Assembly (NCBI GenBank): GCA_001769195.1
Contig: MEOK01000004.1
Span: 124,001 to 188,000 of the forward strand
From: Bacteroidetes bacterium GWF2_40_14
GTDB lineage: Bacteria; Bacteroidota; Bacteroidia; Bacteroidales; UBA932
Direction of reading: 5' to 3'
DNA: 64,000 nt
The notes below the pieces were generated by a model. That model saw nothing but the letters and a program-made list of their open reading frames with translations, was not told where the DNA came from and searched no databases. Shown here in pieces: positions 44,615 through 53,972 of this stretch (position 1 is the stretch's first letter; each line of letters starts with the position of its first letter). Position numbers and translations under genes: made by a program.

Positions 44615-45518
44615 TTACAGGATAGATACACAACCGCTCGCGAATGAATTGGGAAATGTTTCCAATAATGTGAGCCTTACAACCGGCGCAATGGTTTCAA
44701 TGCAGGAGGCAGTCATTGCAGCAGAGGAGAGAGCGTCGGATTATGTATGTGACAATGTAAATACAGGATTTTATGCACTTATAAGGGCACAGATATCACA
44801 GAAACTAGCCAAGTATAAGAGTGACGTGGATTCTCAGACAATGCTTCTTTCGCAGCAAAAAAGAGCCCTGCAAAGCATAAAGGGCAGGATGGAGCGTGAC
44901 TATAACATGATATCACGCAGATATACAAAGTTGTTCGACGGACTTAATGCCAATTTGAGGACAAGAGTGTTCGAACTGGACAAACCATCGGTAGATTTTG
45001 CATGTAAGGAAATAGGGCGGATTTCAAACAGAACCAAGTACCTTACTGCAACTATTCCGGTAACCCAACTGGAATCTATTGCCGTTAGTCAGAAGATAAT
45101 AGCATCCAACTTAAAACAAAGGGGTTTTAAGGTAATTGACTCTATGACAAGTTTTATTCATGAGATAAATATTCAGAAAAAGCTGACAGATAAGATTCTG
45201 GTGGATGATTACCCGCAAAGGCTTGGGGAAGCATATATTCCAGTGATTGTGTACCAGTTTAACAGAGACAGGTCGGGTAAGGAGAATATGGAGATTGTAA
45301 TGACTGACACCGAGCTTAACGAGGCAGCAAAAAGTACAATTTCAGAAGCCCTGTATTCAGGACTTGACAATATTGAGTGGAGACAGGAAGATAGGTCTGA
45401 AAAGGAGATTTACGACGAGTTCTGCAGACAACTTTCTGAGTCGGGGAAAACGCCGAGGGAAAAAGAGGTGGCTTTAAAATTATTCAAGGCAAACAGTTAT
45501 TTAACTGCTAAAGTGTAG
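44601..45518 (+). CDS. helical cytosolic protein, unknown (gene B, paralogue of gene C)
   Basis: This 305-residue protein lacks signal and membrane segments. Its central part aligns with the next gene: NTGFYALIRAQISQKLAKYK, then KGRMERDYNMISRRYTKLFD and RVFELDKPSVDF correspond to INGFFRYIRSEISQQV, KGQMEQDFLRISGRYRKIFE and RIFAIDKPAFEF. The helices are rich in Gln, Arg and Lys, suggesting a coiled-coil bundle. The C-terminal 100 residues, with RQEDRSEKEIYDEF, are less alike. No known family recognised. It overlaps gene A by 14 bases and gene C starts 4 bases after its stop. Confidence 0.82.
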   Translation: MATFNYRIDTQPLANELGNVSNNVSLTTGAMVSMQEAVIAAEERASDYVCDNVNTGFYALIRAQISQKLAKYKSDVDSQTMLLSQQKRALQSIKGRMERDYNMISRRYTKLFDGLNANLRTRVFELDKPSVDFACKEIGRISNRTKYLTATIPVTQLESIAVSQKIIASNLKQRGFKVIDSMTSFIHEINIQKKLTDKILVDDYPQRLGEAYIPVIVYQFNRDRSGKENMEIVMTDTELNEAAKSTISEALYSGLDNIEWRQEDRSEKEIYDEFCRQLSESGKTPREKEVALKLFKANSYLTAKV

Positions 45519-45522
45519 CGAT

Positions 45523-46557
45523 ATGGGTTATAAGCAAAGCTATACAGAGACGGTAAGCAAGACAGTGGAGATTTCGTACGACCCTTCGAAAAAGGGTGGA
45601 AGCAAATCTGTGCTTGTCACTATTCCTGTGCAGATCAATATTGAGTTGGACACAGATCAGTTTGAATCGAGTGTAAGAATCTGTGAACGGAACGTAGACC
45701 TTCTTACAGCAGCAGTTGTGGCAACTGAGGTTGCGGAGGTGGAATCGAGAGAACGCAACTCCATTAAAGTTGCAGACTCAATAATCAACGGATTCTTCAG
45801 ATACATTCGTTCAGAAATAAGTCAGCAGGTAACAGAACTTTCACAAAAAGCTGAATCTCAGCTTATGTTGCTCAGGGAGCTTATGAAAACAGCCTTATCC
45901 AAAAAGGGGCAGATGGAGCAGGATTTCCTCAGAATCTCAGGCCGCTACCGTAAGATTTTTGAAGACCTGGACAGAGAACTATCCAACAGGATTTTTGCTA
46001 TTGACAAGCCTGCATTTGAATTCAAGATGGAATCGGACAACCATATAGTGAGGACGCTTAACAACGACCTTATAAGCACCATATCGGTTTTTGGCGCTGA
46101 GAACAGCAATCTGATTGCAAGTTTAAGCACATCGGTCACAAAGAAAAGGACATTGGACACTATTGACAAGGCTAAGCTTTTTCTGATGCATCAGAAGAGG
46201 TTTGCACTCTCTATTCAGGACAGTATGCTCAATGAATACATAGAAGGGACATTATACTCTCCTGTATGTTATGTGGAGTCTTCAAATATCAGGAGGCAGA
46301 CAGACAAAAACCTTTATATATCCAGCTTTCTTGAAGGTCTGGAAGAGAAGCTTCCCGGCGACGAACTTTTCCAGAGGTTGTCGTCTGATGATTACAATTG
46401 GGAAAAGATGTCAAAGGAGGAAGAGAATTACCTTCGCCTATACTTCGACTCCGAACTCGACAAAAAATATTATTCAAATTACGAACACTCTGTGAGAGTA
46501 CGCGAGACAATCCGTAAAATGGCAGATTTAAGTTCAATTAATGTTATCCAGCTATGA
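45523..46557 (+). CDS. helical cytosolic protein, unknown (gene C, paralogue of gene B)
   Basis: The 344-residue product is paralogous to gene B over about 150 central residues. An N-terminal beta-like stretch (SYTETVSKTVEISYDPSKKG, then SVLVTIPVQINIELD) precedes the helical region. The shared motif is a long helix, then RYRKIFEDLDRELSNRIF, then DKPAFEF. No signal peptide, membrane helix or catalytic motif is visible. Duplicate genes kept side by side suggest that the two proteins form a hetero-oligomer. Its stop codon overlaps the start of gene D (ATGA at 46554). Confidence 0.82.
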   Translation: MGYKQSYTETVSKTVEISYDPSKKGGSKSVLVTIPVQINIELDTDQFESSVRICERNVDLLTAAVVATEVAEVESRERNSIKVADSIINGFFRYIRSEISQQVTELSQKAESQLMLLRELMKTALSKKGQMEQDFLRISGRYRKIFEDLDRELSNRIFAIDKPAFEFKMESDNHIVRTLNNDLISTISVFGAENSNLIASLSTSVTKKRTLDTIDKAKLFLMHQKRFALSIQDSMLNEYIEGTLYSPVCYVESSNIRRQTDKNLYISSFLEGLEEKLPGDELFQRLSSDDYNWEKMSKEEENYLRLYFDSELDKKYYSNYEHSVRVRETIRKMADLSSINVIQL

Positions 46558-47534
46558 AAGAAATAAATGAAATAAGGTTTAACGAAACAAATATCCAGCT
46601 TAAAGACAATTTAGTGAAGGGCTCAATTCTGCCTGAAAAAATTGCAGATCTGGACCGTAACATTACTGTTCAGAAGGATACCATAATTGAAGGCGCAGTA
46701 TATTCCTATAAGCTTGAAATACAGCAGGGAAATGCAGATTTTCAGGGAGCTGTCTTTACACAACTTGAAATGTATATAAACACAGAAGCTGAGGGAGATA
46801 TAATTTTCAGAAAGAGTGTCGGATCGGCAAACTCAATTGTTTCTAGATCTACTACATGCACCCTTACTTTCTGCTCAGATATAAATGCAAAGAGGGTTAC
46901 ACTCTGTAATGCGTTTGTTGCAGGAAGTATTTATGCAGATGAAATAACCCTCATAAACTGCGTTGTAATAGGGGGCGTATTTGCAACACAGAGCGTAGAC
47001 TTCACAAACTCAATGGTTGGCACCTTTAACAGCCCTTCAGTAAAGGTTGCAGATCAGATAACAATACTTCTGCCGAGCGCATTTTCCATTGAAAAGATCA
47101 ACACGGTTCCGGGAACAAAATTCTACAACCTTTGCCTGGCAGACCTGGGGTCTCTTTATAAAGGGAATCCACAGTCGCCAAGTTCTGGACGTATAGAGAT
47201 GAGCGTAGATTCTGACGAGGTTAAAACAACTCTTACAAGCGAAGAGACACAGAAAACACTTCGTAGTTATACAGTTGTAGGCAAGGTTCTTGCTGCAGAT
47301 TTACTGGATGTTGACAAATTTCAGAATCACTTCCTTCTAACTGCGGCAAGCCTTGGATCTCAATTGCTTAAGGAGTTCGAACTTGGTGCCGATGCAAAGA
47401 GAGGTCCAGCACCTCTTACATTTGAAAAACTGAGGGAGTTTTTCTTTAATATCCTGTATGGGAAAATAGAGATTCAATCAATTGGTGGTAAATTCAATAT
47501 ATCTGAGATTACAGGGAAGTTCGGTCAAAACTAA
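46554..47534 (+). CDS. beta-helix / bactofilin-like protein, unknown (gene D)
   Basis: The 326 residues start with an apparent beta-solenoid (about 20-180) of short, regularly spaced hydrophobic strands: ITVQKDTIIEGAVYSYKLEI, GNADFQGAVFTQLEMYI, INAKRVTLCNAFVAGSIYAD, ITLINCVVIGGVFATQSVDF. This is like bactofilins and polymer-forming cytoskeletal proteins. The C-terminal part is helical (KNFLLTAASLGSQLL-like) and ends with a short strand-rich tail. No signal peptide. The family assignment is by fold impression only. It overlaps gene C by 4 bases and is 5 bases before the regulator. Confidence 0.8.
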   Translation: MKEINEIRFNETNIQLKDNLVKGSILPEKIADLDRNITVQKDTIIEGAVYSYKLEIQQGNADFQGAVFTQLEMYINTEAEGDIIFRKSVGSANSIVSRSTTCTLTFCSDINAKRVTLCNAFVAGSIYADEITLINCVVIGGVFATQSVDFTNSMVGTFNSPSVKVADQITILLPSAFSIEKINTVPGTKFYNLCLADLGSLYKGNPQSPSSGRIEMSVDSDEVKTTLTSEETQKTLRSYTVVGKVLAADLLDVDKFQNHFLLTAASLGSQLLKEFELGADAKRGPAPLTFEKLREFFFNILYGKIEIQSIGGKFNISEITGKFGQN

Positions 47535-47539
47535 GTATT

Positions 47540-49165
47540 ATGTGCGTCTCCTTTAGAAGATATTCAGTTTTGTGTATTTATTGTGTGATTTTTTTTTCGA
47601 CCTGTACCATTAAGCTGACGGCTCAGGATACAACAGAAACAGAGAGATCATGGAGTAAGCTAAATCCTGCAAGAAATGACATAAATGCTAATTACCTGAA
47701 TGTTTTAAAGGAAGACACTACTAAAAAATTTGTGTTGGCCTACAGGATTCAGCCTACAATAATTAATGCAGCTAAAAATGAGGAAGATAGCATAAATTTT
47801 GCACAGAAAGCAATTTCCAGGGCTATAAATTTTCTGGGAGAGGGTAAATATCAAATGGCACTGGCCGGTATTTATGAAGCTCTTAATATTTGTCCCGATA
47901 ACCAAAAGAAAATATCAGCAATAGCTAATTCTTATTATGCAATAATCCAGTTAAAAATTGGAAATTATTCAAAAGCTGTTTTGTCGTTGAACAAATGCGA
48001 CTCAATTATCAGGAAACTTGGAAATCTTAATCTGCTGGCATTTCATTATAACAATCAGGGTCTATACTACCAAAAAATTGAAAACCAGTTAATGGCTGAA
48101 AACCTTTTTAAAAAGTCACTCTCATTAAGCCGTACCCTGGGAGACGAGGAGAGTATAGCTATCAGTCTCAATAATCTGTCAAAAAATGCAGGAAATACAG
48201 AAGAAAAAATTGATTTTCTGAATGAAGCCATAAGCATAAACACAAAGCGAAACAGACAATTGTCACTTGCCGAAAATTTTAATAACCTTGCTTTTCAATA
48301 TGGTACTTTGAGCAGATATGAGGAGGCGGTTAAATATCTGGATAAAGCCCGCATTATTGCAGAAATGCTCAAAGCTCCGGATATTCTTTATGATAATTAT
48401 AAGATAAGATCTGATATTTATGGCAGACGAAGTATGTACAAACAAGCATATGAGTCGGTGCTGGAAATGCAGGAAATCAAGAAAGAACAGGAAAGAAAGG
48501 AGAATGAATTCGATGTTGAGCAGATGATTCAGAACAGGATTCTTGCTAAAAAACAGTACGAACTTAACCTGACAAAAAAGGAGATAGACATTAAGAGACT
48601 GAACACATCATTGATTGTAGCCATATCCTTATTTCTGTTCACTCTAATGCTCGCTTTTTATATCTACTATTATATCAACAGCAGAAGAAAGATTCAAAAC
48701 ATCGAGTCTAAACAGAAGATGGCAGAACAGGAGGCAGAGCATGCACAGACAGAATTGGTTAACGTAGCCACTTATCTAAATACAAGGAACGAAATTCTGG
48801 ATAATATCCAAAGCGCTTTGAGTAAGTCATGCAAGTTGCCGGAAAAGGATATTTGTTCTGAGATAAGGAAGATCAATATCTATATAAAAAGCCTGCAGAC
48901 AAAAAATGATGAGGTCGATTCTGTGCTAGCCAGAATTACAAGAATTAATGAAGGTTTTATTGCAAGACTCTCTGAAAAGCATCCGGAATTGACAAAGAAC
49001 GATAAAAACATAGCCCTTTTCCTGAGAGCAAGGCTATCGTCAAAGCAAATAGCAACTCTTATGGACTGTTCTCCCAAAAGTGTGAATATGGCCAGATACA
49101 GAATGAGGACACATCTTAATTTAAACAGTGACACAAATCTTGTGTCTTATCTTAACTCGCTGTAA
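47540..49165 (+). CDS. TPR membrane regulator with C-terminal HTH, last gene of the uncharacterised operon
   Basis: The 541-residue protein has an N-terminal signal or anchor (about 8-30, SVLCIYCVIFFSTCTIKL), then tetratricopeptide repeats (about 80-300: FLGEGKYQMALAGIYEALNI; NNQGLYYQKIENQLMAENLF; YGTLSRYEEAVKYLDKARII). A membrane helix (357-380), a coiled coil and a C-terminal LuxR-type HTH (about 475-541, TKNDKNIALFLRARLSSKQI then ATLMDCSPKSVNMARYRMRT) follow. Same architecture as the gene at 24224. Its position 5 bases after gene D suggests that it controls this operon. Confidence 0.85.
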   Translation: MCVSFRRYSVLCIYCVIFFSTCTIKLTAQDTTETERSWSKLNPARNDINANYLNVLKEDTTKKFVLAYRIQPTIINAAKNEEDSINFAQKAISRAINFLGEGKYQMALAGIYEALNICPDNQKKISAIANSYYAIIQLKIGNYSKAVLSLNKCDSIIRKLGNLNLLAFHYNNQGLYYQKIENQLMAENLFKKSLSLSRTLGDEESIAISLNNLSKNAGNTEEKIDFLNEAISINTKRNRQLSLAENFNNLAFQYGTLSRYEEAVKYLDKARIIAEMLKAPDILYDNYKIRSDIYGRRSMYKQAYESVLEMQEIKKEQERKENEFDVEQMIQNRILAKKQYELNLTKKEIDIKRLNTSLIVAISLFLFTLMLAFYIYYYINSRRKIQNIESKQKMAEQEAEHAQTELVNVATYLNTRNEILDNIQSALSKSCKLPEKDICSEIRKINIYIKSLQTKNDEVDSVLARITRINEGFIARLSEKHPELTKNDKNIALFLRARLSSKQIATLMDCSPKSVNMARYRMRTHLNLNSDTNLVSYLNSL

Positions 49166-49387
49166 CCTTTGTCAAAGTTTAGTGCCGTGTAGGTATGCTT
49201 TCATTTATCAAAGCTTGATAGATAGATAATTAATTATATATATGTAGACTCTATTTATCTCTTATATGGTGTTTTGTAGATATTATTATGCCCGAAATAT
49301 AGTGATGTGACAAGTTTTATTTAGAAATTTGATTAATAATTTTTAAATGGCAACTTCATTAACTAACATCTTATTATTATTTAAACT

Positions 49388-50839
49388 ATGAAAAGAAAAA
49401 CTACATTTAGTTTAGCCTTGGGAACACTTTTTCTTTGGGTACTGCTTTTCACCGGGAATTCCTGTACCAAGAATGAAATCTTCTATGAAGATGCTTCTGG
49501 AATTCTCTCGTGCAGATTTCAATTAAACGACGGACGAGTATTTGACTGTGTGGTTGATCAGGCCACCCTGAAAATCTCCAACACTCAGGACAGCATTCTT
49601 TATGGAACAACGCAAACTGTGATGAGTAAAATCAAACCGATCTTTACAACAACTATTGGAGCAAAAGTACTTGTAGATGGTAAGGAGGTAAAGAGTGGTG
49701 TGACTGAAATAGACCTCACAAAAGCACTAAAAATTGAAACAGAATACAAAGGAGCAAAAAGAGACTACTCAGTAACTGCTTTTGTAGAAAAACAGGACCA
49801 CAGTCAGGTATCGGGAGCAAAAATAAACACCGACATGAGATTAACTGGGCTTCCTGCTTTCAACGCCTACAGTGGAGCGTTCTTTAAAGGTAAACTTTAC
49901 CTTCTCGGAGCTTACTATCCTAATGGTACCTCTGCAAGTGGAACTGCCACATACGAGCTTTACAGTTCAGATGATGGTGGGTTGTGGACGAAAGTTACTA
50001 CAAATCCAAATGTTGTAGGAGGTTTTGGAGCTATTCTTACAGTCTTAGGTGACAAGATGTTTGCAATTGGCGGGGCACGACTCTATGGCAAAGACGTAAA
50101 TGGTACAGCACCTGAATCTTCGATTCTATGGAGGATAATGTCTACAACAAACGGTACTGACTGGACCGACTGTACGGCAGGGCAGGTAAACGCTCCATCT
50201 GGCAGGGCATTTCCACAGGTCTGTGTCCATAACGGCAAGATTATTCTCCGAAGAGGTAAAATGGTTGGATTTGGTATGTGGCAAAACTCAAATCACTCGG
50301 ACACTTATCAGACAACTGACGGAACCAACTGGACAAGGATTAATCCTAACACAACAACCGCTACAAACAGAAGTGAAGATGCTATGTTCTCATTCAACAA
50401 CAAACTATGGATTGTTGGTGGATTTGCAAGTTATATTAGTGAAACAAACATAAGGGACGATGTCTGGTCTTCTGCAGACGACGGAGCCACATGGGTGCAG
50501 GAGACTGGAGTTTCAGGTACAGATATGAAGAGATTTGGTCATAGTGTGGTATCATATAATGGAAAACTGTATATGATTGGAGGAGAAAAACTGGCAGGAA
50601 CAACAAGAACAGGTATAACAAACGTTCTCTCATCTTCAAACGCAATCAACTGGACCTCACTTCCGGCAGCACAACAGTTGCCTGTTGCTTTTACATCAAG
50701 GGTACGTTCCAATATTTTTATGGGAACAAATGATCTTATATGGATTATCGGTGGTTTTGCCTACTCCGGAGGAAACTACACTATAAACGGTATCACTCTC
50801 CCATACAGATATGATGTCTGGACAAAGAGGTTAAAATAG
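49388..50839 (+). CDS. Kelch-like / DUF6242 surface lipoprotein
   Basis: The 483-residue lipoprotein has lipobox TGNSC (Cys26). An N-terminal beta domain of about 120 residues follows (DUF6242-like), then about six Kelch-type blades with the repeated pattern of a strand, a YMIGG or WIVGG turn and a DGTNWTRI or DDGATWVQE strand (about 150-475). Such beta-propellers bind ligands at the cell surface. The gene is 24 bases before the second SusC and is its likely first operon partner. The 222-base gap upstream (49166-49387) holds no gene and no clear promoter match. Confidence 0.78.
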   Translation: MKRKTTFSLALGTLFLWVLLFTGNSCTKNEIFYEDASGILSCRFQLNDGRVFDCVVDQATLKISNTQDSILYGTTQTVMSKIKPIFTTTIGAKVLVDGKEVKSGVTEIDLTKALKIETEYKGAKRDYSVTAFVEKQDHSQVSGAKINTDMRLTGLPAFNAYSGAFFKGKLYLLGAYYPNGTSASGTATYELYSSDDGGLWTKVTTNPNVVGGFGAILTVLGDKMFAIGGARLYGKDVNGTAPESSILWRIMSTTNGTDWTDCTAGQVNAPSGRAFPQVCVHNGKIILRRGKMVGFGMWQNSNHSDTYQTTDGTNWTRINPNTTTATNRSEDAMFSFNNKLWIVGGFASYISETNIRDDVWSSADDGATWVQETGVSGTDMKRFGHSVVSYNGKLYMIGGEKLAGTTRTGITNVLSSSNAINWTSLPAAQQLPVAFTSRVRSNIFMGTNDLIWIIGGFAYSGGNYTINGITLPYRYDVWTKRLK

Positions 50840-50863
50840 CAGGAATTTTTAAAAAGACTTTTT

Positions 50864-53800
50864 ATGAAAAAATATATATTATTATTCTTTATGCTTGTTG
50901 CAACCACTTTGACGTTTGCACAAGAGAAAGTGAAAGTTTCCGGAACTATAAAGGATGCATCTGGTCGCACAATGCCCGGAGTTTTCGTTATTGTCAAAGG
51001 AACTAACCAGGCAACAGATACCGATTTAAATGGTAACTACGTAATAGACATTAAGAAAGGATCAACCATTAAATTCACTATGATAGGTTACATTTCCCAG
51101 GAGGTTAATGTTGGTAGCAATAACAAAATAAATGTAGTAATGCAGGAGGATAAAATGAACCTGCAGGAGTTGATCTTTACAGGATATTCAAAGCAGGAGA
51201 GGAGAGACATAACCGGCTCCGTTTCGACTATCCGTGCAGAAAGCATGAAATCTGCCCTTACTGTGGACAAAATGCTTGTTGGACAGGCTGCCGGGGTATT
51301 CGTTTCAGGTTCGTCCGGAGCACTTGGAGCTGCAAATCTACTGACAATAAGGGGCATAAGCTCTATCATGGGTGATAATAATCCATTATATGTAATTGAT
51401 GGTGTTCCTATTTACGGAACAAGCAGAAACGACAACTCAGCATCAACATCAGGAGGGTCGTTTCCTGCCTATTCATTTTCGGGGACCAATGTGTCAAGCA
51501 GTCTGGTGAATAATCCTACTCTTTCCTATACATTTGAAAAGAATCCTCTTACAACGCTTAATCCGGACGACATCGAATCTATTGAGATATTAAAAGATGC
51601 ATTTGCAACTGCAATCTATGGATCAAGAGGTTCTGCGGGAGTTATTCTGATAACCACAAAAAAAGGGTCCAGAGACAGGACAAAGATAGATGTATCATAC
51701 AACATGTCTATTGAAAATCCAATGGGTAAGCTTAACCTGCTTAACGGCGAGCAGTATAATATGATATATTCTATGTATTACCCGGGTAGTCCTTTCATCT
51801 CAAACAGCAATACAGACTGGATAGATGCTGTGACAAGACAAGCAGTGAGCAACAACTTTTCAGCTTCGGTTTCTGGAGGAACAGAAAAGACAAACTATTT
51901 TGTGAGCGTCGCCTCAAGCACCAATCAGTCTTATATTATAAACAACGACCTTAGCAGATTTTCATCGAGGGTTAACCTTGATTCCAAGCTTAACAAAATA
52001 ACCGTTATCGGAACCAATATCTCAATTTCGCAGGTTCAGAACAATGCTTTGTCGGCACCAAATATTTATGCTATGGCAGCCAAGAAGTCACCAAATCTTC
52101 CGATATATGCAGAAAACGGAAAGTACTTCTATGGTCAGGGAACAAACCCTTACGGAAATCCGCAGGCATACAACCCGGTTGCTATGGCATACGAGAACCA
52201 GGAGGGAACACAGGACAACAGGGTCACAGGTAACATATTTCTTGAAATCAAGCCTTTTAACTGGCTTACTTTAAGGAGTGACCTTGGTACCGACCTTTAT
52301 AATGTAAAGACATCTGTAAGGAAGGCCGATGTTCCAATCAGCGAAGTGGTATCAAAAAATCAGGCACAGGAAACCGTAAGCATGAACTCCAAATTTGTCA
52401 TAAACAATACAGCAAACATAACCAAAGAGTTCAAAAACCATTTTATCCAAGGTATTATAGGCCAGAGTTATGAAACATCCACTGTATATGTAAACTCAAT
52501 TTACGGATCTAACTTCTTTAGTCCTTATCTGGTTGGAGTTGGAGCTGCTCAGAACAAGAGCGTTTCGGCAGGTGGGGAACAAAAGTGGGCACTGTTTTCT
52601 GCTTTTGCACGACTAAATTATCAGTTCAAGAGAAGATACATGGCCGGTGTGACATACCGGATAGACGGTTCCTCAAGGTACAACAGAGATAACAGATACC
52701 TTGGCACACCATCCTTCTCTCTCGGTTGGAGACTAAGCGAGGAGAAATTCATTAAGGATAATGCCGGTTGGATAGACGACTTTAAACTAAGAGGATCTGT
52801 GGGTTGGTCAAGCAAGGATGCAAATTCAGGGTATTATGGTGCCCAGGCTATATACACTCTTGTAACAGGTACAAGTTATGCCGGCAATTCATTCCTGCAG
52901 ATGTCTCAACCCGGCAATACAAATCTGGGTTGGGAGAAAACAGTTACATATGATGCAGGTTTTGATGCAACACTTTTCAAAAGAAAGCTAGACATCACTC
53001 TTGACTACTATTACAAAAGAACCACAGATATGCTGTTCGGGTCCGATGTCCCTGCTTATACAGGTTATACAAAACAGGATCAGAATATTGGTGATATGTC
53101 TAATCAGGGTGTTGAACTGAGATTGAACTCATTCAATATTTCAGGAAAGAATTTTCAGTGGTTGACCACACTTACAATTTCAAGAAACACAAATAAAATT
53201 CTGAAACTCAATTTTGAGGGTAATCAGATGGACCAGCTGAACAGCTCGTTTAAGTACTATGCAGTAGGATATCCGGCAGGACAATTCTATCTGCACGACT
53301 GGGCAGGGGTGGACCCTAAAACAGGTAATCCTCTCTGGCGTTACAAGGATGGTACCATAAGCAGTGTTGCACCTGCAGCAAACACATCAACCTCAGATGC
53401 AAACAAGTTTATTATGGGTGTTGCAAATCCCGATTTCTATGGTGGTCTTAACAACTCTCTGGTTTATAAAGGGATTGAACTTAACTTCCTGTTCACATTC
53501 TCATCAGGTGGTAAGATGATAAACAACACAAAGGCACAGTTGATGACATATTCTACAAAAGATGCAAATAACCTGGATGTTGACATTCTCAAATTCTGGC
53601 AGATTTATGGCCATAACACAGGTGTGCCAAGTCTTGTAAATAATTCCATCACAGGAAATTACGATTATACAGCATCAAGTACAACCACCCGCTTTCTTGA
53701 GGACAACTCCTTCATAAGGCTAAAGAACATAGAAGTGGCTTACAATGTTCCGTCAGAAATCCTTTCGAGGACAAAACTTTTCAAACAGGTAAGGATATTT

Positions 53801-53953
53801 GCCATTGCAACTAACCTCTTTACTCTAACCCGCTATTCCGGAATTGACCCGGAGGTGAGTGCATTTGGTTCATCTGCAACAGCATCCGGTTATGACAACC
53901 TTACAATGCCACAGACCAGAGCATATCAGTTTGGTATAAAACTAGGTTTTTAA
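50864..53953 (+). CDS. SusC/RagA-family TonB-dependent receptor (no STN domain)
   Basis: This 1029-residue receptor has a signal peptide ending LTFAQEKV, a carboxypeptidase-like domain (about 24-100), the plug with DITGSVSTIRAESMK and the SusC signature ILKDAFATAIYGSRGSAGVI, and a barrel ending in FGIKLGF. The STN domain is missing, so it should not signal through FecR, unlike the receptors at 32053 and 60812. SusD follows 19 bases later. Confidence 0.95.
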   Translation: MKKYILLFFMLVATTLTFAQEKVKVSGTIKDASGRTMPGVFVIVKGTNQATDTDLNGNYVIDIKKGSTIKFTMIGYISQEVNVGSNNKINVVMQEDKMNLQELIFTGYSKQERRDITGSVSTIRAESMKSALTVDKMLVGQAAGVFVSGSSGALGAANLLTIRGISSIMGDNNPLYVIDGVPIYGTSRNDNSASTSGGSFPAYSFSGTNVSSSLVNNPTLSYTFEKNPLTTLNPDDIESIEILKDAFATAIYGSRGSAGVILITTKKGSRDRTKIDVSYNMSIENPMGKLNLLNGEQYNMIYSMYYPGSPFISNSNTDWIDAVTRQAVSNNFSASVSGGTEKTNYFVSVASSTNQSYIINNDLSRFSSRVNLDSKLNKITVIGTNISISQVQNNALSAPNIYAMAAKKSPNLPIYAENGKYFYGQGTNPYGNPQAYNPVAMAYENQEGTQDNRVTGNIFLEIKPFNWLTLRSDLGTDLYNVKTSVRKADVPISEVVSKNQAQETVSMNSKFVINNTANITKEFKNHFIQGIIGQSYETSTVYVNSIYGSNFFSPYLVGVGAAQNKSVSAGGEQKWALFSAFARLNYQFKRRYMAGVTYRIDGSSRYNRDNRYLGTPSFSLGWRLSEEKFIKDNAGWIDDFKLRGSVGWSSKDANSGYYGAQAIYTLVTGTSYAGNSFLQMSQPGNTNLGWEKTVTYDAGFDATLFKRKLDITLDYYYKRTTDMLFGSDVPAYTGYTKQDQNIGDMSNQGVELRLNSFNISGKNFQWLTTLTISRNTNKILKLNFEGNQMDQLNSSFKYYAVGYPAGQFYLHDWAGVDPKTGNPLWRYKDGTISSVAPAANTSTSDANKFIMGVANPDFYGGLNNSLVYKGIELNFLFTFSSGGKMINNTKAQLMTYSTKDANNLDVDILKFWQIYGHNTGVPSLVNNSITGNYDYTASSTTTRFLEDNSFIRLKNIEVAYNVPSEILSRTKLFKQVRIFAIATNLFTLTRYSGIDPEVSAFGSSATASGYDNLTMPQTRAYQFGIKLGF

Positions 53954-53972
53954 TATTAAAAAATTGAAGAAT

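Noticed and set aside
41907-49165. Prophage or contractile injection system as explanation for the uncharacterised operon
   Set aside because: No tail sheath, tube, baseplate, spike, portal, terminase, integrase or ATPase signature was seen among the genes; only coiled-coil and beta-solenoid proteins.
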